7,844 bases of DNA, taken from contig DKQZ01000013.1 in the NCBI GenBank assembly GCA_002471975.1, positions 1 to 7,844 on the forward strand, given 5' to 3'. The translations under genes and the position numbers were made by a program. Below the pieces are notes generated by a model that saw only the letters and a program-made list of their open reading frames with translations, was not told the DNA's origin and made no database searches. Within the stretch, counting starts at the first letter, position 1. The number at the start of each line of letters is the position of its first letter. The DNA is from Dialister sp. UBA7295 (GTDB taxonomy: Bacteria; Bacillota; Negativicutes; Veillonellales; Dialisteraceae). Positions 1 to 5,774 of this stretch are shown here, one piece after another.

Positions 1-425
1 GCACTACCCATACAAGTCGAAAATGAGGAAAACGGTAAGCATACTACCGGGCACCAGCTCTCCAAGCTTGGAGAGCTGTCACGAAGTGACTGAGAGGTTG
101 TTCAATCGCTGCAAGGTACATATGAGACTAATTGCCAAACCAATCTCGGGTGAATTACCTCCATCGATAGCGAAAAGGCTCCCCTCGCAGGCCCCGAAGT
201 TCGGGGGGGCTGTACGATCGTACAAGTCGAAAATGAGCTAAAAGGTAAAATCATCCCCGGGGAGCTCCCGCGAAGCAGACTGAGAGGACGAACTGCACTT
301 TCGACAGTAAACTTCCCCGGCACTTTCGTCCCGCGTCCCCCAACGGGGGAAGCTCCCGCAAAGCGGGTGAAGGGGGCTATCCATGGAAAGAATGCCGGTA
401 GACATAAAAGCGCCCATGCGTAACG
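1..425 (+). repeat. Composite intergenic repeat, copy R1 (left part outside window)
   Basis: This gene-free stretch starts with the repeat core TACAAGTCGAAAATGAGG (11-28). A double hairpin follows: a perfect 24-bp palindrome at 55-78 and a GTCAC-GAA-GTGAC stem-loop at 78-90 with tail TGAGAGG. Further modules are CCCCGAA/TTCGGGG (192-206) with GTACGATCGTAC (212-223) and a second core at 221-237; a damaged module at 255-287; and TCCCCC-AAC-GGGGGA (336-350) with CCCGC-AAA-GCGGG (355-367). The end, to about 425, resembles the end of R2 (GGCTAT..ATGG.AAGAATG, then CATGCGTAACG). Reading frames on both strands here merely translate the repeat, and I see no protein gene. Confidence 0.85.
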
Positions 426-491
426 CAGCGAAGCAATCCCACGAACTGGAAACCGGTAACAGGAAACTCCCATGCTTCCCATACAATTTCC

Positions 492-520
492 TTGAAAAGA
501 CCTGTTTCCTTCTATAAAAT
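492..520 (+). promoter_or_regulatory. Promoter of the EamA transporter gene
   Basis: A TTGAAA box (492-497) lies 17 bp from TAAAAT (515-520); each matches the sigma-70-type consensus at five of six positions. Transcription would start near 527, giving a leader of about 20 nt that carries AGGAGG at 537-542, four bases before the ATG. Confidence 0.6.
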
Positions 521-546
521 AAGAAAATAAAAAGAAAGGAGGACCC

Positions 547-1407
547 ATGATTCCCCATCTATCCATGGTGCTGCAGTCACTGCTCTACGGCTTTGGCGAC
601 CCTATTTCCAAAATCGCCTTTGACGAAATCCCCGTATACACCCTTCTTTCCTTCCGTTACGGGATAGCCCTCCTGACGCTGCTCCTTCTGGCGGGACGGA
701 AAATCATGCCGGCCGTGAAAAAATCCCATCCCCGGGACTGGCTCCTGCCCTGTCTTTCCGTCGCTTTCAGCTACGTCTGTGGAAATATAGCCATTACCCT
801 CACCGCGGCCACTTCCGTTGCCTTCATCCGGTCCCTTTCCGTAGTCATTACGCCCCTTCTGGCCTGGATCGTATTTCATAAGAAACTCAGCTGGAAATAC
901 GTCCCCATCCTTCTAGGAGCCATCCTGGGCCTTTACCTGCTCTGTGCCAGAGGAGGCCTTGGAAACTTTGGAATGGGAGAAATATTCGCCCTGGGAGCGG
1001 CTGCTCTCATGGCAGGATCCCTCGTATTCGGCGCCCAGTCCCTGAAAAAAATCGAACCCCTTCCATTGACCGCCCTCCAGATCGGAATCTCCCTCGTCGT
1101 CTCCCTCATTCCGGCCCTCCTTTGGGAAAATGACTACCAGCCTCAGGGCACATCCACCGAAGCCTGGCTCATTACCCTGTACCTTGCGATCCTGTGCTCC
1201 CTCACCGGTTTTTCCCTTCAAAACTATGCCCTGGCCCATATTTCCGCCAGGACAGTAGCCCTCATCCAGTGCACCTGCCCCGTCTTCACGGCCCTTTTTT
1301 CCTTCCTCCTGCTGGGAGAAAATCTTTCTTTCCTCGGAATCACAGGTGCAGTACTTATTACAATCAGCGTGATTGCCAGCATATGGCTGGACAGGGAGAA
1401 GAAATAG
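547..1407 (+). CDS. EamA/DMT-superfamily membrane transporter
   Basis: The product is a 286-residue, very hydrophobic protein with about ten predicted membrane helices in two homologous halves (roughly residues 1-135 and 145-283), the usual size and layout of the drug/metabolite transporter (EamA) family. The end of the second half, with a long hydrophobic run followed by LLLGENLSFLGITGAVLI, matches the typical EamA ending (LGE...G..LI), and charged residues (DREKK) sit at the C-terminus. The start is fixed by AGGAGG four bases upstream and by the first helix beginning at once. It should act as an inner-membrane exporter or importer of small metabolites; the substrate cannot be read from sequence. 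It is monocistronic, with its own promoter. No good terminator follows: a heptamer repeat begins two bases after the stop. Confidence 0.9.
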   Translation: MIPHLSMVLQSLLYGFGDPISKIAFDEIPVYTLLSFRYGIALLTLLLLAGRKIMPAVKKSHPRDWLLPCLSVAFSYVCGNIAITLTAATSVAFIRSLSVVITPLLAWIVFHKKLSWKYVPILLGAILGLYLLCARGGLGNFGMGEIFALGAAALMAGSLVFGAQSLKKIEPLPLTALQIGISLVVSLIPALLWENDYQPQGTSTEAWLITLYLAILCSLTGFSLQNYALAHISARTVALIQCTCPVFTALFSFLLLGENLSFLGITGAVLITISVIASIWLDREKK

Positions 1408-1408
1408 A

Positions 1409-1443
1409 CGGACTTCGGATTGCGGAATTCGGACTTCGGGAAG
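1409..1443 (+). repeat. Heptanucleotide tandem repeat after the transporter stop codon
   Basis: Five 7-bp units in register: CGGACTT, CGGATTG, CGGAATT, CGGACTT, CGGGAAG. The array starts two bases after the TAG. Related CGGANNN arrays occur at 4148-4175 and 4299-4333, and the reverse-complement form (GTTCCGA) at 4652-4668, 6241-6258 and 7710-7724. Confidence 0.85.
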
Positions 1444-1444
1444 A

Positions 1445-1525
1445 CGCCGCAACAGAAGAAGGCGGCGCAGCTATTGAAAAAAAACCTATACCGGCCTTAG
1501 GCCGATGGAACTCAATCCAGCCTTG
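1445..1525. repeat. Hairpin element with conserved GATGGAACTCAA tail
   Basis: CGCCGC (1445-1450) pairs with GCGGCG (1462-1467). A second hairpin, CGGCC-TTA-GGCCG (1492-1504), is preceded by CCTATAC and followed by ATGGAACTCAATCCAGCCT. The same tail follows a different stem at 4530-4560, so this is a dispersed element. No T-run follows either hairpin on the plus strand, so I do not call it a terminator for the transporter. Nothing else is seen up to the toxin-antitoxin promoter region. Confidence 0.65.
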
Positions 1526-1573
1526 CTTCGACGGATAGAGAAGCGGCTTACTCCGTTCGTCGTATATTATATA

Positions 1574-1619
1574 AAGATAAAATAAATAAATAAAATTGTA
1601 TTTTTCTTTATTTCATCTT
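1574..1619. promoter_or_regulatory. Candidate operator of the RelB/YoeB operon
   Basis: A 13-bp imperfect inverted repeat is formed by AAGATAAAATAAA (1574-1586) and TTTATTTCATCTT (1607-1619), matching at 12 of 13 positions. It brackets the -35 region and touches the -10 box. Ribbon-helix-helix antitoxins of this family usually bind such palindromes to repress their own operon, so an operator role is a fair inference. The AT-richness of the region makes chance pairing possible. Confidence 0.45.
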
Positions 1620-1624
1620 ATAAT
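1596..1624 (+). promoter_or_regulatory. Promoter of the RelB/YoeB operon
   Basis: A perfect TATAAT (1619-1624) lies 17 bp from TTGTAT (1596-1601). The expected start near 1631 leaves a leader of about 16 nt with AGGAGG at 1634-1639, seven bases before the ATG at 1647. Confidence 0.7.
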
Positions 1625-1646
1625 CAAAAGAAAAGGAGGGATTTTT

Positions 1647-1913
1647 ATGGCACAGACCGTGAATGTGAATTTCAAGCTGGATGCAGAGATAAAGAAAAAA
1701 ATGGAAACCGCCTGCTCGGATATGGGACTCTCCATGAGCGCTGCATTTACCATTTTTGCCATTACCGTAGCAAGGGAAAGACGGATTCCCTTCGAAGTTA
1801 CGGCAGATCCTTTTTACTATGACAGCAACATAAGGTACCTGGAAAAGAAAATGAGGGAATACAGAAAAGGCACCCTGAGACTGGCAGAACACGGACTACT
1901 GGACGAGGACTGA
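1647..1913 (+). CDS. RelB/DinJ-family type II antitoxin
   Basis: The 88-residue product has a ribbon-helix-helix DNA-binding N-terminus: a VNVNFKLD strand at residues 5-12, a charged helix at about 13-27, then the family signature GLSMSAAFTIFAITVARERR followed by IPFEV (about 28-52). The charged C-terminal part (about 58-88) is where these antitoxins wrap and neutralise the toxin. The ATG is preferred over an in-frame upstream TTG at 1596 because AGGAGG lies seven bases before the ATG and the TTG falls inside the promoter. The stop is four bases before the toxin start, so the two genes form an operon and are likely translationally coupled. It is expected to block the RNase and, alone or with it, repress the operon. 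Confidence 0.9.
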   Translation: MAQTVNVNFKLDAEIKKKMETACSDMGLSMSAAFTIFAITVARERRIPFEVTADPFYYDSNIRYLEKKMREYRKGTLRLAEHGLLDED

Positions 1914-1917
1914 GTCC

Positions 1918-2187
1918 ATGGAAAAGAGAAAACTGCAATGGGACTATGATGCCTGGGATGACTACATATATTGGCAGCAGACAGATAAAAAGACATTGAA
2001 ACGAATCAACCAGCTCATTAAAGACATCCTCAGGAATCCCTATGAAGGGATCGGAAAACCGGAACCGCTCAGAGGAAATCTGACAGGGGCCTGGAGCCGT
2101 AGAATCGATGGGGTTAACCGTATTGTTTATGTTGTAGAAAATGAGGCCATCATCATTTTCGCCTGTCGTGGACATTACGATGTGTAA
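1918..2187 (+). CDS. yoeB: Txe/YoeB-family ribosome-dependent mRNA endonuclease toxin
   Basis: The 89-residue product aligns along its length with YoeB of E. coli as I remember it: WDDY.YWQ.TDK (13-24), IN.LIKD (30-36), P.EG.GKPEPL (41-51), WSRRI (59-63), a strand near RIVYVV and the C-terminal CR.HY. The catalytic residues known for YoeB (Glu46, Arg65, His83, Tyr84) correspond to E49, R68, H86 and Y87 here and are all present, so the toxin should be active. YoeB binds the ribosomal A site and cuts mRNA, stopping translation. A GAGGA motif eight bases before the ATG lies inside the antitoxin gene. In E. coli the partner is the Phd-type YefM; here it is a RelB/DinJ-type protein. A terminator follows directly. 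Confidence 0.95.
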   Translation: MEKRKLQWDYDAWDDYIYWQQTDKKTLKRINQLIKDILRNPYEGIGKPEPLRGNLTGAWSRRIDGVNRIVYVVENEAIIIFACRGHYDV

Positions 2188-2192
2188 TGAAA

Positions 2193-2217
2193 CCGCTTCT
2201 GAAAAGAAGCGGCTTTT
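2193..2217 (+). terminator. Rho-independent terminator of the RelB/YoeB operon
   Basis: CCGCTTCT (2193-2200) pairs perfectly with AGAAGCGG (2205-2212) around a GAAA loop, followed by CTTTT. It lies six bases after the toxin stop. The T-run is short, so it may be leaky. Confidence 0.75.
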
Positions 2218-2241
2218 GCATGAAAATCACGAATCCCTCAT

Positions 2242-2692
2242 CGGCCAGGGAAGGCCGCCAGATAGTCAACCTTCCCTTAGATAGGGAAGGTGCCCCGCAG
2301 GGGCGGATGGGATGATTTATGTTTGATTCTGCACTACCCGTTCAAGTCGAAAATGAAGAAAACGGTAAGCGTGCTGCAGGGCCCCACCTTTCCTGGGATG
2401 GAAAGGTACCGGCGAAGCCGGGGAAAAGGTTGTTAAACGCTGCGAAGTACATATGAGACTAATTGCCAAACCAATCTCGGGACAAATGACGCAATCGCCA
2501 CGCGAAAAGGCTCTCCTCGATAGGAGAGCAGTCTGCGAAGCAGACTGAGAGGACGAACTGCACTTTCGACATTAAATTTTCCTGGTCGCTGTAGAATCGC
2601 GTCCCCCAACGGGGGAAGCTCCCGCAAAGCGGGTGAAGGGGGCTATCTATGGTAAGAATGACAACTGACACAGAAGTTTCATGCGTAACGTA
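2242..2692 (+). repeat. Composite intergenic repeat, copy R2
   Basis: Paired hairpins in order: CCTTCCCT/AGGGAAGG (2270-2290) with GCCCC-GCA-GGGGC (2292-2304) and tail GGATGGGATGATT; repeat core at 2341-2358; ACCTTTCC/GGAAAGGT (2386-2407) with CCGGC-GAA-GCCGG (2409-2421); CTCTCC/GGAGAG (about 2509-2528) with GTCTGC-GAA-GCAGAC (2531-2545); TCCCCC/GGGGGA (2602-2616) with CCCGC-AAA-GCGGG (2621-2633). Between modules the sequence is close to R1 (ACATATGAGACTAATTGCC, GAGAGGACGAACTGCAC). No protein gene is credible here. Confidence 0.85.
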
Positions 2693-2727
2693 ACCATGAT
2701 GTATGGAAGATTCGGATTCTTTATTTC

Positions 2728-2780
2728 CATCCCTCCCCCCTCTGACGCCTCCGGCGCCAGCTCCCCCCAGGGGGAGCCTG
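2728..2780 (-). repeat. Paired-hairpin module in inverted orientation
   Basis: Read on the minus strand this has the same architecture as the plus-strand modules: GCTCCCCC/GGGGGAGC, then GCTG, then GGCGCC-GGA-GGCGTC and tail AGAGGGG. The second stem has one non-Watson-Crick position, which would be a G.U wobble in a minus-strand RNA. It is the only clearly inverted copy in the window. Confidence 0.6.
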
Positions 2781-2800
2781 ACCATCCTATATTCCCCCAT

Positions 2801-2833
2801 AAAAAAATCCTGCCCCATGGAGGCAGGATTTTT
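2801..2833 (-). terminator. Terminator of the M20 peptidase gene (bidirectional)
   Basis: AAATCCTGCC (2805-2814) pairs perfectly with GGCAGGATTT (2822-2831) across a 7-nt loop. Seven A at 2801-2807 read as a T-run on the minus strand, and five T at 2829-2833 serve the plus strand. It lies 36 bases past the peptidase stop. Confidence 0.9.
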
Positions 2834-2847
2834 ACTGACTTCTAAAA

Positions 2848-2872
2848 GCTAACGGCTAACTGCTAACGGCTA
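2848..2872. repeat. Heptamer repeat overlapping the peptidase stop codon
   Basis: Units GCTAACG, GCTAACT, GCTAACG and the start of a fourth (GCTA). The last unit supplies the stop codon of the minus-strand peptidase (CTA at 2870-2872, TAG on the coding strand). The period matches the CGGANNN arrays but the sequence differs. Confidence 0.75.
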
Positions 2873-4039
2873 TTTCAGCGCAAATGCCAATTCCGTCCGG
2901 ACTCCTATGAGAAGCGCTTTTTCATCTACGTCGAAATGGCTGTTATGATGGAGCGCTCCGCTCCCCAGTTCCTCATTCCGGATGCCGAGGAATCCCAGGG
3001 CCCCGGGGTAAGTCCGCATGACGTTGGCGAAACTTTCCGATGCGTACCAGGGCTCGCAGGCCGAAAGCATATTTCCATCAAAAAGCTCCCTGAACTTTTC
3101 CTGTACCGAGAGAGACACTCCCTCATCATTCACCACGGGATAGAGGAACTGCTCCAGCGGGAAATCCACGGTGCAGCCGAAACTGTCCGCCGTATTTTTC
3201 GCCACCCGGTGAATCAGCTCCGACGCCTTTTTCCCTTCCTCCACGTCGAAGAAACGGGAAGACCCGTACACCGAAGCCTCCTCCGGGATCACATTATTTG
3301 CCGTACCGGCCACAATCTGGCCAAACCCTAAAGTCACCGGATGATCCACGGCCAGACGGTTATTATACACCGAATTCAGCTCCGTAATGAAATGAGCCAG
3401 CGGAATGATGGGATTCAAAGCCTGATCAGGCCTGGAAATATGGCCGCTCCTCCCGTGGAAAGTCACCCCGATGAAAGCAGCCCCCGACATCCGGGGTCCC
3501 GGGGCGATATTCACCTTCCCCGCATCCAGATGATAATACACATGAAGAGCGAAACACTCATCGATGGGATACTTGGAAAGCCCCGCGAGCTCCTGTTTCC
3601 AGCCTCCCAGCTTCTCCTCCGCTTCCTCAAAAGCTCCATAAATCGTGCCATGGAGCTCATCCTTCATCTCATTTAAAATCTTCAGCGTCGTTAAGAGCAT
3701 GGCCATATGACAATCATGACCGCAGGCATGGCAGGCCCCCACATTTTTGGAAATACAAACCTTCCTCTGTTTGAGATTCTGCTCATCCTCCGTTACCGGC
3801 AGCGCATCGATATCCGACCGGATCACCCGATGCTTCCCCGGATACTTCCCCACAACCCTCGCAATGAGCCCGGTCCCTTCCACCGTCTCATAAGGAATCC
3901 CCAGACTGTCCAGCTCCTCCATAATCCTCTTCCGCGTGCCAAACTCCCTGTGCGACACCTCCGGATAAGAATGGAAATACCGGCGCAGCCCGATGACGTA
4001 CCCTTCCTCACGATTGACCAAATCTTCAAGTTTTCCCAT
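2870..4039 (-). CDS. M20-family metallopeptidase / amidohydrolase (M20D type)
   Basis: The 389-residue product is the normal length for M20D amidohydrolases, which cleave N-acyl amino acids, hippurate-like substrates or aminobenzoyl-glutamate with a two-metal centre in the cytoplasm. Visible motifs: LRRYFHSYPEVSHREF (18-33), SDIDALPVTE (75-84), HACGHDCHMAML (104-115), EEAEE (138-142), ALHV (164-167) and HHNSHFDVDE (364-373). By analogy with plant IAA-amino acid hydrolases the metal ligands would be C106, H108, E142, H166 and H365, with E141 as general base; all are present. The dimerisation domain would be about 180-295. The ATG at 4039 is chosen over the in-frame ATG at 4096 because AGAGGGGG lies just before it and the family N-terminus starts here. 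It is monocistronic; substrate unknown. Confidence 0.9.
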   Translation of the reverse strand: MGKLEDLVNREEGYVIGLRRYFHSYPEVSHREFGTRKRIMEELDSLGIPYETVEGTGLIARVVGKYPGKHRVIRSDIDALPVTEDEQNLKQRKVCISKNVGACHACGHDCHMAMLLTTLKILNEMKDELHGTIYGAFEEAEEKLGGWKQELAGLSKYPIDECFALHVYYHLDAGKVNIAPGPRMSGAAFIGVTFHGRSGHISRPDQALNPIIPLAHFITELNSVYNNRLAVDHPVTLGFGQIVAGTANNVIPEEASVYGSSRFFDVEEGKKASELIHRVAKNTADSFGCTVDFPLEQFLYPVVNDEGVSLSVQEKFRELFDGNMLSACEPWYASESFANVMRTYPGALGFLGIRNEELGSGALHHNSHFDVDEKALLIGVRTELAFALK

Positions 4040-4110
4040 AAGAAAGCCCCCTCTGTCCCTAATCACATTTTCCAAGAGCTTCCCATTTTTCCCCATTTAT
4101 TGATGTCATT

Positions 4111-4139
4111 ATTATACGTCCATATGCATAAATAATCAA
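4111..4139 (-). promoter_or_regulatory. Promoter of the M20 peptidase gene
   Basis: On the minus strand TTGATT (4139-4134) lies 17 bp from a perfect TATAAT (4116-4111). Transcription would start near 4104, leaving a leader of about 65 nt before the ATG at 4039. Confidence 0.75.
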
Positions 4140-4147
4140 AGAAAAAA

Positions 4148-4333
4148 CGGATTTCGGACTTCGGATTTCGGACTGCGGGACGCTCGGGAAAAGGTGGAAA
4201 TAAAAAACGGGGTGCGGGGTGCGGGATGCGGGGGGCGGGAAGGTGTGTCGCTGATGCGACACGAGTATATATGGGGTTTCTGCACAGGCGAGGAAAAACG
4301 GATTTCGGACTTGGGATTTGGGATTTCGAGAGG
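4148..4333 (+). repeat. Three heptanucleotide arrays and a hairpin
   Basis: First array 4148-4175: CGGATTT, CGGACTT, CGGATTT, CGGACTG. Second array 4208-4242: CGGGGTG twice, CGGGATG, CGGGGGG, CGGGAAG. Third array 4299-4333: CGGATTT, CGGACTT, GGGATTT twice, CGAGAGG. Between the second and third lies a perfect hairpin, GTGTCGC-TGAT-GCGACAC (4245-4262). The frames on both strands give low-complexity translations and are not credible genes. Confidence 0.8.
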
Positions 4334-4335
4334 GT

Positions 4336-4472
4336 GGCGGGCATCAGATTCATGAAGCCCGCCGGTTTATATTTGACTGAAATCTTCGAAAGCCTTTGAA
4401 TCGGGGATAACGGGGATGATCGGGAATCTCGGGGTTGTCGGGAAAGTGCGGCGCAAATTGATGAGCGCCGCA
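4336..4472 (+). repeat. Nonamer tandem array between two GC-rich hairpins
   Basis: GGCGGGC (4336-4342) pairs with GCCCGCC (4357-4363) over a 14-nt loop containing ATTCAT. From 4402 to 4447 a CGGGG/CGGGA motif recurs at 4402, 4411, 4421, 4430 and 4439, nearly every 9 bp. The array ends in a second perfect hairpin, TGCGGCGC/GCGCCGCA (4447-4472, 10-nt loop). A related array plus hairpin lies at 6322-6393. Neither hairpin here has a proper T-run. Confidence 0.65.
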
Positions 4473-4485
4473 GAATTTGGATATG

Positions 4486-4565
4486 AAAAACCATACAACC
4501 GGCCCTTCGGGCCGAAAAAACCATACATCCGGGGCTCCGCCCCGATGGAACTCAAGCCAACCTCG
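4486..4565. repeat. Tandem CCATACA-hairpin element
   Basis: Two copies of AAAAACCATACANCCGG, each opening a triloop hairpin: CGGCCC-TTC-GGGCCG (4500-4514) and CGGGGC-TCC-GCCCCG (4530-4544). The second is followed by ATGGAACTCAAGCCAACCT, matching the element at 1484-1520. The stems differ but pair perfectly. From 4566 to 4650 I see only GC-rich sequence with no gene or clean structure. Confidence 0.65.
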
Positions 4566-4651
4566 CTGACGCTCGGGAGGGCCCCGGCTCGCTCCTCTCG
4601 CCGGTCCCGGACCAATACGACCGGGGAGGGTACAGCGCCTTTTTTCGCATA

Positions 4652-4996
4652 GAAGTTCCGGGTTCCGAGATTCACGCCCGGCGGCCGAAGGCCGCCAACT
4701 GCTCAGCCTTCCCTAGCTAGGGAAGGTGCCCCGCAGGGGCGGATGGGATGATTAATGTATGTCCTGCACTACCCATACAAGTCGAAAATGAAGACAAAGG
4801 AAATCATGCTGCCGGGCACCAGCTCTCCAAGCTTGGAGAGCTGTCACGAAGTGACTGAGAGGTTGTTCAATCAGTCAAGGCACAAATGAGGCTAATTGAC
4901 AAACCATTCCCGGGACAAAAGACACAAAAGCCCCGCGAGTTGGCTTCCCCTCGGGGAAGCTGGCCCAAAGGGCCTGAAAGGGCAGGGAATGGGAAT
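4652..4996 (+). repeat. Composite intergenic repeat, copy R3
   Basis: Begins with a short heptamer run (AGTTCCG, GGTTCCG, AGATTCA), then GGCGGCC-GAA-GGCCGCC (4680-4696), a perfect 20-bp palindrome (4707-4726) with GCCCC-GCA-GGGGC (4728-4740), and the core at 4776-4793. Next come a 24-bp palindrome (4820-4843) with GTCAC-GAA-GTGAC (4843-4855), identical to the R1 module, and GCTTCCCC/GGGGAAGC (4943-4960) with GGCCC-AAA-GGGCC (4962-4974). Immediately followed by R4. No gene. Confidence 0.85.
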
Positions 4997-5510
4997 GGCG
5001 GCCGAAGGCCGCTGATGAAAAGCCTTCCCTAGCTAGGGAAGGTGCCCCGCAGGGGCGGATGGGATGATTAATGTATGTCCTGCACTACCCATACAAGTCG
5101 AAAATGAGGACAAAGGAAATCATGCTGCCGGTCACCACCTTTCCTGGGATGGAAAGGTGGCTGCAGAGCAGCCAGATAGGTTGTTAAACGCTGCAAGGCA
5201 CAAATGAGGCTAATTGACAAACCATTCCCGGGTGAATTGCCCCTATCGATAGCGAAAAGGCTCCCCTCACAGGCCCCCCGAAGTTCGGGGGGCTGTCGCC
5301 AAAGGCGACTGGGGGGCTGTACGATCGTACAAGTCGAAAATGAGCTTAAAAGCAAAATCATCCCGGGGAGCTCCCGCAAAGCAGGTGAGAGGACGAACAA
5401 GTCGAAACGATTCCGGGCAGAAACGACGAAAAACGAAAAGAATGACAGTCGTCAGACGGTTTCATCCCCCGCTGGCCCGAAGGGCCTGAAAGGTCTGGGA
5501 ATGGAGAATC
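4997..5510 (+). repeat. Composite intergenic repeat, copy R4
   Basis: Modules: GCGGCC-GAA-GGCCGC (4998-5012); perfect 20-bp palindrome (5023-5042) with GCCCC-GCA-GGGGC (5044-5056); core at 5092-5108; 10-bp stem 5135-5144/5151-5160 with GGCTGC-AGA-GCAGCC (5159-5173); 21-nt palindrome (5273-5293) with GTCGCC-AAA-GGCGAC (5295-5309); GTACGATCGTAC (5319-5330) with core at 5328-5344; decayed modules at 5362-5385 and GGCCC-GAA-GGGCC (5474-5486). The 5295-5309 hairpin and its flank are an extra segment relative to R1. A plus-strand reading frame through here is only translated repeat. Confidence 0.85.
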
Positions 5511-5520
5511 GAAAAATCCC

Positions 5521-5548
5521 TTTAAAATTTGCAAAGTTATGGTATAAT
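5521..5548 (+). promoter_or_regulatory. Promoter of the putative antitoxin RNA
   Basis: An extended -10, TGGTATAAT (5540-5548), with a weak -35 candidate TTTAAA (5521-5526) at 16-bp spacing. Transcription would start near 5555. The same TGGTATAAT drives the toxin on the other strand. Confidence 0.65.
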
Positions 5549-5554
5549 ATCCAT

Positions 5555-5652
5555 AGAAAAGAGATAGTCGGTAAATTCCTCTGGTACAGGACAGGCTTTC
5601 CCTTTACATAGTTGTCTGAAGAGAGCCTCCTAAGCCTTTGGAAGGCTTTTTT
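5555..5652 (+). ncRNA. Putative type I antitoxin RNA, convergent with the holin-like toxin
   Basis: A transcript of about 98 nt is predicted from the extended -10 promoter at 5540-5548 and the terminator at 5632-5652. It contains no convincing reading frame with its own ribosome binding site. It converges on the toxin gene, whose stop is at 5668, so a toxin mRNA that runs past its stop would be complementary to this RNA through its 3' untranslated region, as in the TxpA/RatA and BsrG/SR4 systems. Read-through to the stronger terminator at 5812-5842 would give an antisense RNA covering the whole toxin mRNA. Both ends are inferred from signals only. Confidence 0.55.
5632..5652 (+). terminator. 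Terminator of the putative antitoxin RNA
   Basis: AAGCCTT pairs perfectly with AAGGCTT around a TGG triloop, followed by further T residues. On the minus strand the hairpin lacks a T-run, so the end of the toxin mRNA is not explained by it. Confidence 0.7.
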
Positions 5653-5667
5653 CGTGCTTGAAATTAC

Positions 5668-5742
5668 TTACTTATTCTTCATGATGTATGCTATCAGCGA
5701 ACCGAAAGCAATCATCAGAGTCAAAGCCTCGTAAATGCTCAT
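5668..5742 (-). CDS. Holin-like small hydrophobic toxin peptide (type I toxin-antitoxin)
   Basis: This 24-residue frame starts at ATG 5742 and stops with TAA at 5668-5670. It begins MSIYEALTLMIAFGSLI, which matches the putative holin-like toxin family of Firmicutes as I know it (MS.YEAL.LMIAF..L). Residues 6-21 form one hydrophobic membrane segment, and the C-terminus carries lysines (KNK), typical of membrane-acting type I toxins. Support for expression is strong: AAGGGGGGG ends seven bases before the ATG, and an extended -10 promoter lies at 5804-5796. A convergent small RNA gene faces it. Gene finders usually miss such short frames. Toxicity is inferred from family resemblance and locus design; a small membrane peptide with another role remains possible. 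Confidence 0.8.
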   Translation of the reverse strand: MSIYEALTLMIAFGSLIAYIMKNK

Positions 5743-5766
5743 AGCATCACCCCCCCTTGCGGGAGA
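5743..5766 (-). promoter_or_regulatory. Toxin ribosome binding site, possibly hidden in a hairpin
   Basis: The toxin leader reads TCTCCC-GCAA-GGGGGG just before the start, so the purine-rich site can pair with the pyrimidines before it around a GCAA tetraloop (5-6 bp, one G.U). An earlier ATG (5747-5745) opens a two-codon frame, ATG CTA TGA, whose TGA overlaps the toxin ATG. Confidence 0.5.
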
Positions 5767-5774
5767 AAAGCCTT

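Noticed and set aside
55..420. CRISPR array or leader
   Set aside because: The repeats are not regularly spaced with unique spacers; hairpins vary in sequence and spacing, and no cas gene is present.
102..566. Long minus-strand open frames over R1 (and similar ones over R2, R4, R5)
   Set aside because: They translate the composite repeat; the same peptide fragments recur at each copy, and there is no suitable ribosome binding site or recognisable family.
1445..1504. Terminator of the transporter gene
   Set aside because: The hairpins are not followed by a T-run on the plus strand.
1596..1646. TTG start extending the antitoxin by 17 residues
   Set aside because: It lies inside the promoter, before the expected transcript start, and AGGAGG precedes the ATG at 1647.
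2848..2872. Phase-variable coding repeat in the peptidase
   Set aside because: Only the last unit touches the gene, at the stop codon; changes in unit number would fall after it.
4040..4096. Upstream ATG extending the M20 peptidase by 19 residues
   Set aside because: No ribosome binding site there; a strong one precedes the ATG at 4039, where the family N-terminus starts.
4367..4675. Minus-strand frame of 102 residues and overlapping plus-strand frame of 78 residues
   Set aside because: Both consist of nonamer array, CCATACA hairpins and GC-rich filler; no domain, no good start signal.
4652..5510. Insertion sequence or MITE with defined ends
   Set aside because: No transposase, no clear terminal inverted repeats and no target duplications could be defined; the copies are mosaics, so only a repeat call is made.
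5204..5611. Plus-strand frame of 135 residues
   Set aside because: It is translated R4 repeat that runs through the antitoxin promoter; no ribosome binding site.
5632..5648. Terminator for the toxin mRNA on the minus strand
   Set aside because: The hairpin is followed by AGGAGGCTC on that strand rather than a T-run; the true end of the toxin mRNA is unresolved.
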